In this document: positions 53,001 through 63,100 of the stretch, piece after piece
Position numbering within the stretch: position 1 is the first letter of the stretch
Layout of the letters: each line of letters begins with the position of its first letter
Assembly (NCBI RefSeq): GCF_003313505.1
Contig: NZ_QMHO01000008.1
Location: 81,457-145,456 of the forward strand
Source: Pedobacter nanyangensis
GTDB taxonomy: Bacteria > Bacteroidota > Bacteroidia > Sphingobacteriales > Sphingobacteriaceae
Length of the DNA: 64,000 nucleotides
Direction: 5' to 3'
Program-made: the position numbers and the translations under genes
The notes under the pieces: generated by a model
The model's database searches: none
Seen by the model: the letters and a program-made list of their open reading frames with translations, nothing else
Told to the model about the DNA's origin: nothing

Positions 53001-53213
53001 CTATTTGTTATTATTCATCGAGTCCATTCTAATATTATCCGTTCCCAAAGCCGGCGTATCGGTGTTGGCCGATCCAATTTTATTGGTATCCAACGTGGCG
53101 GTATCCGCTATAATCGAGTCCTGACCAGGCTGAAGCTCAACCGTGGTGCTATTGCCGCAAGCCAGCGCCAGTAAAGCTATCATGGCCATCACTAATGCAA
53201 CTCCCTTTTTCAT
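53001..53213 (-). CDS. Small predicted lipoprotein
   Basis: A 70-residue protein starting MKKGVALVMAMIALLALACGNS, with a lipoprotein-type hydrophobic leader and cysteine 19. The rest is short, acidic and polar (QPGQDSIIADTATLDTNKIG). I chose the ATG at 53213 since the signal begins there; an upstream in-frame ATG at 53306 would bury it. Function unknown. Confidence 0.65.
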   Translation of the reverse strand: MKKGVALVMAMIALLALACGNSTTVELQPGQDSIIADTATLDTNKIGSANTDTPALGTDNIRMDSMNNNK

Positions 53214-53392
53214 TTGCTTTAATTTTATGCGAGAGCAGAGAATATCACTCACTTGTTTCAAAGTAAAAAAACCACTCCACATGGAGTGGTTTTCACACAC
53301 AAACACCTATAATATAACCTATTATTACTGACAAGAAATCCACAAGAGATGATCATAGGTCAAATGCTATCCCTATCACCTAACGACATGGC

Positions 53393-53704
53393 CTATTCAC
53401 TGGACCATTCATCTTTCCAAGCGGGACTTGCCACACCTTGCACATCTATCTTAGTCGCATTTCTGCGTTTTGCCATGGGTCCCTTCAGTTTTTGGGCATT
53501 AGCCAAATCACGTTCCCAATTACCGCTTCGCTTATTTATATGCTGTTTTGTATCAGCCAACACATGGTTAATCCAGCGTCCAAAAGCTTTGCGGGTTTTC
53601 GGCATAGCGCAAATTATGGCCACTCCGGCCAAAGCAACTGCGCCTGTGGCCATTAGTGCGATATTGCTATGGGATTTTGTTCTTAAAAATTGACTGCCAA
53701 TCAT
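53393..53704 (-). CDS. Small protein with one membrane helix
   Basis: A 103-residue protein. The only clear element is a hydrophobic helix at about residues 15-34 (ALMATGAVALAGVAIICAMP) followed by a basic tail. This is similar in layout to YtxH-type stress proteins, but a real match is not evident. It is 23 bases after the DUF2383 gene on the same strand. Confidence 0.6.
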   Translation of the reverse strand: MIGSQFLRTKSHSNIALMATGAVALAGVAIICAMPKTRKAFGRWINHVLADTKQHINKRSGNWERDLANAQKLKGPMAKRRNATKIDVQGVASPAWKDEWSSE

Positions 53705-53727
53705 ATCATTATGTTTTACAGATTAAT

Positions 53728-54180
53728 CTATACTTTAGCCATATCTCTTAACGCTTTTACTGTATCATGCGCCTTCTGAATAGATCTTGATTGATCGGTA
53801 ACTTTTTCCAAAGCCTCTCCGGTCAGTCCGCCATCGGCGATAGCTGTATGATAGGCTTTTTTAATCGCATCTTCACCTCTTTCAGCTTCTGACAAAATGC
53901 TTTCCCGATCACTTCCCCCAAACAGGGCCTTTACATCTATCCAAGCACGGTGTAAAGTTCCGGCTACGCTGTTACCCGTTTCAGGCTCTCCGGCCCTTGC
54001 CGCTACAATAGCAGTAAGTTCCTGACTAAACCTACGGCTTTGTGCTGCATACTCCTGAAAAAGTTCTTTTAAATCCAAATTTTGATCATCAATATCTGAT
54101 AATACTTTTTCAAATCCTGCTATTCTATCATTGTTGAGCTCTATCAGCTCATTCAAAACTGTATTTGATGATGTTGCCAT
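53728..54180 (-). CDS. PA2169/DUF2383 four-helix-bundle protein
   Basis: A 150-residue protein that fits the DUF2383 ferritin-like family: LNELIELNNDRIAGFEKVLSD, QEYAAQSRRFSQELTAIVAA, GSVAGTLHRAWIDVKALF-like (VAGTLHRAWIDVKALFGGSD), and ILSEAERGEDAIKKAYHTAI. Family members are stress-induced and of unknown role. It is likely co-transcribed with the small membrane-helix gene downstream. Confidence 0.88.
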   Translation of the reverse strand: MATSSNTVLNELIELNNDRIAGFEKVLSDIDDQNLDLKELFQEYAAQSRRFSQELTAIVAARAGEPETGNSVAGTLHRAWIDVKALFGGSDRESILSEAERGEDAIKKAYHTAIADGGLTGEALEKVTDQSRSIQKAHDTVKALRDMAKV

Positions 54181-54607
54181 AATGTTATTTTTTTAAATAA
54201 AATGAAATACTATTTACAGTAACCCGTAAAGTCCGTTTTTGGGATAAAAAAATGTAGGTTTAGTATGCAAAAGCTGCTCTTTTTTCAACGATGGAGCTTT
54301 TGCGCAATGCTCCAAGGCCAGCAGATCTAATGAGGTCGTTGATACGGCACGCATTGCAGCGCTTGATAAATCAACTTGTTCTTTCTCGCAGCTTTCCGTT
54401 TTGTAAACCAGCATGTTCTTGTCCTGTTTTTAAACTGGGAAAAGAACAAGATTTAAGTTCCCATCACTTTCATTCTCGTCCTTTTCCCGAAACAGAACAA
54501 GCGCAAATGCCTTTAGTTTAACCGACTTTCAAATCAGGTATTTTGCGAGTGAAATACTTATCCAAAACAAGTTTTTTTGATGCACCCAGTAGATGCCGGC
54601 AATTGTG
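54181..54607. other. Noncoding spacer, one doubtful small frame
   Basis: About 430 bases between the DUF2383 gene and the kinase stop. A minus-strand frame at 54214-54414 (66 codons) has no signal, family or start context. AAAGAACAAG and its inverse occur near 54375 and 54440. I see no terminator with a T run. Confidence 0.4.
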
Positions 54608-55975
54608 CTATGCCAAAGGGATGTACAAACTAAAGGTTGAGCCCATTCCTACGGCACTTTCAAAATCTAGTTTAATAGATTGGATATCGGCCAGTTCCTT
54701 GCATAAAGCCAAGCCCAAACCTACACCTTTTTCGTGGTTGGTACCATAGGTAGGTTTAATATTAAGCGCAAAAATATCCGCTTGTTCGGCAGGCTTGATA
54801 CCTTTGCCCGAATCACTTACCTGTAATAAGCAAATTCCGTTTACCAAGCCTGCAGTAATGTGGATATGGCCTCCCGCATCAGTAAATTTGATGGCGTTAT
54901 TGATCAGATTGCCCACCATCAGTTGCAGCAGCTCGGCATTAGCCTTAATAAACAGATTGGCTTTAAGGTCGATGGCAAAAGTAATTTCCTTTAATCCTGC
55001 CGTTTGTTTAGCATCAAACAAAACCTCCTTCAAACAGTTATCCAGCGCTATAGCACTAAGTGGATATTGCTTACCTTCCATCTGTTTGGTGGTCCACCAC
55101 AATAAGTTATTCAGTAAATGTTGGGCCTCTTCGGTATTTCTTACCAGTTCCTTTTCCAAATGCGTTCGGTTAGCCTGGTCCAATTCTGTTTTGCGAAGGA
55201 TATACAGATAGCCCTGTATATTTCGCAGCGGCGTACTAAAATCATGAGAAATGATCGAAATCAGTTTGCTTTTTTCTTCACTTAACCGCTTAATGGCCGT
55301 TTCATTTTGCTCAGCTATGCCTTTTTCGATGGCATAGTTATTAATGATATAGGTTAAACAGGCAAAGATGAGTACAATATTAATGACATAAGTAGAGGTG
55401 ATATCAATGAACTGATTGCTCCGGCTACTATAGCGCAAATGCACCACCTCTGGATGGTAGTACTCATAAACCACCAAGCCTATCACCAAGGCCAGGTTTC
55501 CTAGGGTCCAGTACCAGTAATGTTTTTTTTGGGCAATGGCAATAATCAAAAAATAGGTAATGGTAAACGAATGCAGAGTAGCCCCCTGTATGCCCGAAGA
55601 GAAATAAAAATCGATCGCAAAAAAGATATTGATGACAACCGCATAAATGATCATGCTTAAATGCAATTTGCGTCTAAACCTCGAAAGGTAGTAGAAAAAA
55701 AGTTGCAACAGCAACAATACGATCGAAAGCAAGGTCATTTTATACAAACCAATGGCCAAACTAAACGGAATGTTGTAAAAGATCACCAAAACGGTGGCTA
55801 CACATATAGAATGGTAAATTCTGTTTTGCAGTGGAAATTCATTTGGATTACCCTTGAGGTGTTCCCACAGCTTAACAATGCTGCTTATAAAGCTTGAGAT
55901 CATTAATGATGGTATTGGTAGGTTTAAACAAAAAGCCTTTATTTCAGCAAAACTGCCATCTCCTAAAGAAATCAT
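54608..55975 (-). CDS. Membrane sensor histidine kinase
   Basis: A 455-residue kinase. Six or seven hydrophobic helices occupy residues 55-212, with little periplasmic sequence. HisKA has the acceptor in ISIISHDFSTPLRNI (H244), and HATPase_c shows NLINNAIKFT, DSGKGI and GVGLGLAL. A later ATG at 55903 (MISSFISSIVKL) is an alternative start, because the first 24 residues look unremarkable. The NarL-type regulator gene at 56278 is divergent and is the probable partner, with a 302-base spacer between (55976-56277) that shows AT-rich sequence and no other gene. Confidence 0.88.
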   Translation of the reverse strand: MISLGDGSFAEIKAFCLNLPIPSLMISSFISSIVKLWEHLKGNPNEFPLQNRIYHSICVATVLVIFYNIPFSLAIGLYKMTLLSIVLLLLQLFFYYLSRFRRKLHLSMIIYAVVINIFFAIDFYFSSGIQGATLHSFTITYFLIIAIAQKKHYWYWTLGNLALVIGLVVYEYYHPEVVHLRYSSRSNQFIDITSTYVINIVLIFACLTYIINNYAIEKGIAEQNETAIKRLSEEKSKLISIISHDFSTPLRNIQGYLYILRKTELDQANRTHLEKELVRNTEEAQHLLNNLLWWTTKQMEGKQYPLSAIALDNCLKEVLFDAKQTAGLKEITFAIDLKANLFIKANAELLQLMVGNLINNAIKFTDAGGHIHITAGLVNGICLLQVSDSGKGIKPAEQADIFALNIKPTYGTNHEKGVGLGLALCKELADIQSIKLDFESAVGMGSTFSLYIPLA

Positions 55976-56277
55976 TCAAATTTCAATAAGATAGTATATG
56001 GGTGGCAAGATTGGCTTCATCACCAAAACAATACCGTTAAAAATATACCCGCTAATTTTAAACAGTTTTTAAAATGCAGTGCAAAAATAAAGCATTATTA
56101 CATATTACACAGCTATAGACCGTAATAGTTGCTTAGATAGTCCAAAATTTCTGCAAAAAAAACATACGGTCAGGGCATTTCATCTACAGATCAGCAATTT
56201 TACATTGCTAGTATTCTATTATTGTTTAAACTTTGTTATTTTGACCCCTACTTGCCCTTCCTTTATGATGCCTTGAT

Positions 56278-56895
56278 ATGAGTGAAAAAGAAAAACTGAC
56301 TATTCTAATTGCCGATGACCACGCCATTGTACGGTTTGGACTGGCTTTATTGTTAAGGGAAATGAACCCCGCGACAAAGTGTATCGAAGCTATTTCTTAC
56401 GAACAGGTAAGAGCAATGTTGGCAACGCAGCATATTGATTTGCTCATCTTGGACATTCATATGCCCGGGGGCGACAATATTAGGTCAGTAGAAGATTTTA
56501 AGATAGATTTCCCTGAGCTAAAGATCTTAATTTTCTCGTCCTATCCTGAAAAAATTTATGCAGACCGATACCTAAAGGCAGGAGCTGATGGTTACCTGCA
56601 TAAAGATACCTCGGAAGAGGGCATGAAAAACGCCATTAGATTAGCATTGAAGAACGAACGCAGTTGGACAACCGAAGATCACAAACACACGGCCCCATAC
56701 ATTGCCCATCATCTCGATGTATTATCAGATCGGGAACTTGACGTGGCCAGGCTCTTGGCCGAGGGTTGGGGCAATCTGGAAATCGCTAATTCGCTCAAAC
56801 TGCAGATGTCTACGGTAAGCACCTATAAAAAAAGGATATTCGACAAGCTGAACGTGAACAACATCCCTGAACTTATCCAAAAATTCAGTTCTTAG
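56278..56895 (+). CDS. NarL/FixJ-family response regulator
   Basis: A 205-residue regulator. The receiver domain has DDH (13-15), phospho-acceptor D59 in LLILDIHMPGGDN and the lysine in GYLHKDTSEEG; the C-terminal LuxR-type HTH (about 145-205) reads LSDRELDVARLLAEGWGNLEIANSL and STVSTYKKRIFDKLNV. It is probably controlled by the divergent kinase at 54608. The next gene on its strand is the giant adhesin at 57144, making this pair a candidate controller of adhesin expression. Confidence 0.92.
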   Translation: MSEKEKLTILIADDHAIVRFGLALLLREMNPATKCIEAISYEQVRAMLATQHIDLLILDIHMPGGDNIRSVEDFKIDFPELKILIFSSYPEKIYADRYLKAGADGYLHKDTSEEGMKNAIRLALKNERSWTTEDHKHTAPYIAHHLDVLSDRELDVARLLAEGWGNLEIANSLKLQMSTVSTYKKRIFDKLNVNNIPELIQKFSS

Positions 56896-56952
56896 CCAAT
56901 TTTGTAGTTTTAATTCTACAAAAAAGCAGTCGGCTACGCCTTTGCTTTGTGC

Positions 56953-56960
56953 TACTTTTG
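56953..56960 (+). promoter_or_regulatory. -7 box for the giant adhesin
   Basis: TACTTTTG matches TAnnTTTG. Transcription would begin about 56964, giving a leader of about 180 bases before the ATG at 57144. Confidence 0.45.
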
Positions 56961-57044
56961 TGAAAGTATCATCTGATAATCAAAATAGCGCATCAATATG
57001 GTAAAACTCTACGCTTTTCCTTGCATTTTTACTAAAAAACCCGT

Positions 57045-57119
57045 TTGAACGACAACTTCTGAGAGTCTTTTCCGGATGTTCATCCGCCAAAGGCGAAAAT
57101 CTATCGTTCAACTTTTTTA
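57045..57119 (+). promoter_or_regulatory. Attenuator-like structure in the adhesin leader
   Basis: An outer 8-bp stem, TTGAACGA (57045-57052) with TCGTTCAA (57104-57111), encloses CGGATG/CATCCG (57073-57086) and CGCC/GGCG (57085-57095), which share two bases and so exclude each other. A run of six T follows (57113-57118), 25 bases ahead of the ATG. It can be a terminator of upstream transcription or an attenuator for the adhesin gene. Confidence 0.5.
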
Positions 57120-57143
57120 CTAAATCTATTTACCCTCAATTAT

Positions 57144-60100
57144 ATGCTGAGAAATCTTCTGAAGGTTATTTTAAACCTATGCTTCTTATTTATCTCTTCT
57201 GCGGCAATCGCGCAACTACCGTTTAGCATGTGTTCGCCCACGGGCGGTGCCAGAGCCGATCTTTTGGGTGCCCAAGCTGCCTACAGAGCAGGCGGTAATA
57301 CAGGCTCGGTATCCTTTACCATTCCAGTGGGAACGGCTACTATTATGGTGTACACCAGTTCGCATGACTCGAGGTTGGTTTGGGGTACGGCTACTACCCT
57401 ACAACAACAAACAGATGAGGACTACATTACCATTAATGCTATTCTCAACCTCAAAACCAAACAGTCGTCGGGGTTTCTGAATTACGCCAGGCACACGGAC
57501 AACAGTGGTTCCGGAACCAACCTGTACGGTTGGCGGAATGTGGCCTTCAGTGCTGGCAATGTAAGTGCTCATTCGTTGCCAGGACACGACAAAAATACCA
57601 GCATATTGAACGATGTCAGTTTCTCGGTAAGTGGTAATACGCTAACTATCCAAGAAACCAATACAGATATCTATACGTCCTATTACGTAGAATTCGTTTC
57701 GGCAGATGTGAGCTCGTTAAACTCGAACGGCTTTAACTCAAAGGCGCTTTTGAAAAACAACAATACCATCAGCATGCCAATTCCGGCTAATACCAACATC
57801 ATCTTTGTTTCCGGAAAAGGCACCAACGGGGTTTCCGACAATGCTTCCGATGGTGGTACCGAAGAAGGTTTCTCTAACATGCGCTTTGCCATTGATGTGA
57901 ACAAGAATTTATTGGATGGATTTGTGACCGTAGTGAACGGAAATGCCAATACCAACGGTGGAAGAGAAAGGAGATCTACCTATGTTATTAACGACCACAA
58001 CATCACAAGCAACAGTAGCTTATTATCCTCTGGTGCCGTAACGGGCGATTATACCGGAAAAATTACTACTGCCGGAGGTGGCATTGGAGTATATAACCCT
58101 AAAATATACATCTCGGGAAACAACCTGATCATTGAAAGAGATGCGGGTTATGGTGCCGATTTTGATGATGCCTATACTTTTGAATTTTACACCCGTGTAA
58201 ACCAACCTACCAGTGCCGAGTTTATTGACAACGAAACGCGTTTCATAGCACCAACCAGTACTACTCCCAAGAACATTACCGTAAAAATTCCGGCTGGGTC
58301 CAGGTTTATCTACTTTAACCAAACCGGTAATGCCATCAACTCTACCAATACCAACAACGAAAACTCCATGGCGGGTTATGCGGTAATTGATTTAGAAGCT
58401 AAAAAAGCTAATGGGTTTTACTACCAGCAGGTTGGTTTTAACAACCAAGCCACAAGGAGAGACGATAATTTCGCTTTTAAAGATTTGCCGCTTACCGGTG
58501 CCAGTGCCAGATCATTAGCACTTGCTTCAAGCAACGGGATTTTTAATTCAAGCAGTCCCTATTATGATTTTAATTTTACTCTTTCGGCAGATAAAAGTGA
58601 AATTACCATCAGCAACACAATGGCTTTAGTTCATGACCAGTACCAGTTGTTGCTTTCCTTGGATTTTTTTGGTTCACGCCCTGATTTGGCTTTCAATGCC
58701 TCGCACATCTCCTTCACTAAGGGAGCTCACTGTAAAGAGGTTGAGGCACATGTTAGGATTTCTAACCCTGGCTCGGGGGAAAGCCCAGGTTCCATTCCGG
58801 TTTCCTTTTACGATGGCGATCCTACGGTAAACCCTAATGCCAAACGCTTGCTTACCGATGTGATTACTTTTAACCAATCTATCCCTAGTTTGCAGGAAAA
58901 AGATTTCATATTTAAGATTGACCTAAGCAATTACCAAAACCTCAACATTCCCATTACCATGGTATTAAATGATGATGGGAGCTTTGCACCAACCTTAAAC
59001 CAGGCCATAGGTACTCCCTTTGCACTGGAAAATTTAAGAAATCAATCAGATAAACGCATTGAGTGCTACTACGACAATAATAAGTTCTCTGCAAATATCA
59101 ACGTAAACAACTGTCCAACGGTAAACCTCGATCCTGATAAGAGCTCGGGCGCAAGCACCAACAACTATTTAGATTACTTTACGGCCGGCAGTGCAGGTAC
59201 CCGTATTGCCGATACGGACATGATCATTGTAGATCCTGAAAACAGCAACCTACAATCGGCCACCATTACCCTCACCAACCGACCTGATGGAAATGCGGCA
59301 GAAAGCTTGTTTGTAGATGGTACGCTCCCTGCTGGCTTAACCGCCAACTACGATGCCGCTACCGGCCAGCTAGTGATTTTAGGCAATGCCACGCAGGCAG
59401 ATTACATTGCAGCCATTAAAATGGTGAAATATAAAAGCACCAATCCTTCGCCAAATTTGGCTGATCGTATCATCAACACTGTGTTAAATGACGGCATAGA
59501 ATCAGGCCCTGCATCAATCACCACCATTAAAATATTAACCAATCCACGCATTAACGTTACTGGCAACACCATTACCATTGCCGATGGTACCACCACAACC
59601 AATACTGCCGATGGTACCAACTATGGCAATATTGCCGGTGGCAGTGGTTTGGTAAATAAAACCTTTGTAATACAAAACATCGGTACCGGTATCATCCAAT
59701 TAACCGGAGTGGGCAACAAGGTGGTTATTGCCGGCCATCCTGGTTTTAGCGTAACTACACAACCTGGCTCAATTTCTTTAACCAGCACTGCCACTACAAA
59801 TTTTGTGGTATCTTTTGACAGTAATACCTATCCAAACAAAGGCACCTATAATGCAAGCATCAGCATTTTAAATGATGATCCTTTTACAGATAGAAAGAAT
59901 TATACTTTTGAGGTTCAGATCAGCATCAACAACATCCCTACGGTGCAAGATTTTGCTAAATCAGGGCCCGAAGATCAAACCATCAACTTTACCGCTGCTG
60001 ATTTTACCAGTCATTTTACTGATGCCGACAGCCCGGGAGACAACCTTACCGAAATTGAGATTATTGACCTGCCACTAAATGGATCCCTGAAACTGAACGG

Positions 60101-63100
60101 CGTAGCAATACTTCCAGGGCAAAAAATCCCATTGGCACAATTGGGCAACATTACCTTTACCCCATCTGCCAACTGGAATGGCAATACTTCGTTCAATTGG
60201 AAAGCTACAGACGGTATGGCCTACGCTGCAACCAGCGCCAAGGTAAACATTACCATTACTCCGGTAAATGACCCTCCAACAGTAGCCACCATTACCAAAA
60301 CAGGATCTAAAAATGTAACTGTACCATTTACCGCACTAGATTTCACCGCTAAATTTACCGATATTGATGGTGACGCCATGACCAAGATCAAAATTGAAAC
60401 GCTGCCAATAGCCAGCGAAGGGGTTTTGATGTACAATGGCACGCCGGTAGCAGTAGGTCAAGAAATAGACATAGCCAACATCTCACAACTTTCTTTTGTA
60501 CCTGCTACCAACTGGAGCGGTAGCACTAGCTTTAATTGGAATGGTTTTGATGGCGCCTTATATGCAAACAGTCCAGCGGCTGTGAATATTACCCTTAGTG
60601 ACACCAATGGCATCCCAACACTGGCCAACATTACCAAAACAGGGCCGCAAAACGTAACGGTACCTTTTAACGCTTCAAACTTCACAGATAGATTTTTTGA
60701 CATCGACGGAAGCTTAACCAAAATCCAGGTACTTAGTTTGCCTGCCAATGGAACCTTACTGTTAGATGGTTTGCCTGTTACAGCTAACCAGGAAATCAAT
60801 TATGCTGATTTGGGAAAGATCACCTTCGTACCCGATCATAACTGGACTGGAAGTACTTCTTTTAGCTGGAATGGTTATGATGGACAAGCTTATGCAGCTT
60901 CTTCCGCCAATGTCAATATCACCATTACCCCTAACAACCCTCCAGTAGTTAGCAACATCCATAAATCAGGTCCCGAAGATCAGACCATTAGTTTCACGGT
61001 GGCCGATTTTACCAGTAAATTTTCTGATATCGATGGTAACAGCCTAACGCGTATCTATATTACAACCTTACCTAGCAATGGGAAACTATTTTTAAATGGT
61101 ATAGAAATAACAGGACCAACTGATTTTGCTACCGCTGATGCAAGTCTGTTAACTTTTGTACCTAATGCCAATTGGAACGGAGTAACCAGTTTCAAATGGA
61201 ATGGTCATGATGGGACCTCGACAGCCACTACTGCCGCCGATGTTAACATTACCATCACCCCGGTAAATGATGGGCCAATTTTCAGTCAAACTACTTATAC
61301 CGATGCTACTTGCGAGGTCACCGCTAAAACGGGATCAATCACTGCCGCCACTGACGTTGACGGAGATGTTTTAACCTACACTCAGGGTACAGCGCCAAGC
61401 AAAGGCAGCGTAATCATTAATGCTGCTACTGGTGCCTACACTTATACGCCTTCTTTAGGACAAACGGGCTCGGATAGCTTTACCATTGTAGCTAACGATG
61501 GCAATGGTGGAACCGCTACTGCTACAGTAAACTTCACCATTACCGCTGCCCCGTCCGCAGGAACCCTTTCGGGAACGCAGGCCATCTGTGTTGTCGGTAC
61601 CACCACCTTTAGCTCTACCGTAACTGGCGGCGCTTGGTCGACAAGTGATGCCTCCATCGCCACCGTAAACGCCACCACCGGGGTGGTTACCGGCGTAGCG
61701 GCGGGAACGGCCACCATCACCTATACCGTGGCCGGTTCGGGCGGATGTGCGGACGCCACCGCAACAAGGACCGTGAACGTGACCACACCTCCTTCGGCGG
61801 GAACCCTTTCGGGAACGCAGGCCATCTGTGTTGCTGGCACCACCACCTTTAGCTCTACCGTAACGGGTGGCACTTGGTCGACAAGTGATGCCTCCATCGC
61901 CACCGTAAACGCCACCACCGGGGTGGTTACCGGCGTAGCGGCGGGAACGGCCACCATCACCTATACCGTGGCCGGCTCGGGCGGATGTGCGAACGCCACC
62001 GCAACAAGGACCGTGAACGTGACCACACCTCCTTCGGCGGGAACCCTTTCGGGAACGCAGGCCATCTGTGTTGCCGGCACCACCACCTTTAGCTCTACCG
62101 TAACGGGCGGCGCTTGGTCGACAAGTGATGCCTCCATCGCCACCGTAAACGCCACCACCGGGGTGGTTACCGGCGTAGCGGCGGGAACGGCCACCATCAC
62201 CTATACCGTGGCCGGCTCGGGCGGATGTGCGGACGCCACCGCAACAAGGACCGTGAACGTGACCACGCCTCCTTCGGCGGGAACCCTTTCGGGAACGCAG
62301 GCCATCTGTGTTGCTGGCACCACCACCTTTAGCTCTACCGTAACGGGTGGCACTTGGTCGACAAGTGATGCCTCCATCGCCACCGTAAACGCCACCACCG
62401 GGGTGGTTACCGGCGTAGCGGCGGGAACGGCCACCATCACCTATACCGTGGCCGGTTCGGGCGGATGTGCGGACGCCACCGCAACAAGGACCGTGAACGT
62501 GACCACGCCTCCTTCGGCGGGAACCCTTTCGGGAACGCAGGCCATCTGCGTTGCCGGCACCACCACCTTTAGCTCTACCGTAACCGGCGGCGCTTGGTCG
62601 ACAAGTGATGCCTCCATCGCCACCGTAAACGCCACCACCGGGGTGGTTACCGGCGTAGCGGCGGGAACGGCCACCATCACCTATACCGTGGCCGGTTCGG
62701 GCGGATGTGCGGACGCCACCGCAACAAGGACCGTGAACGTGACCACACCTCCTTCGGCGGGAACATTAGCTGGAGTACAAATTACCCCAGTTGGAAGTAC
62801 TACTACCTTCACGTCTACCGTAACAGGTGGTACTTGGTCTACCAACGATGCCAACATTGCCACAGTGAATACAACCACCGGGGTTATTACTGGAGTTTCG
62901 GCAGGAACTACTACGATTAACTATACTGTAACTGGTTCAGGGGGTTGTGCCAATGCCATCGTTTCCAGAACGATTACCGTTTATACAGCTGCGATAAATC
63001 TTACCAAAAAAGCAAATAACGCGGCATTGGTAACTAAAGCCGGTGATGTAATCAATTACAGTATTGAAGTAGAAAACACCGGCACTTCAACCTTAACAAA

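Noticed and set aside
54214..54414. 66-codon minus-strand frame
   Set aside because: No signal peptide, domain or promoter; could be real but cannot be supported.
61442..62878. Series of equal-length minus-strand open frames of 79 codons
   Set aside because: They are mirror images of the 240-bp repeats in the adhesin gene; their period, composition and lack of start context show that they are shadows of the plus-strand frame.
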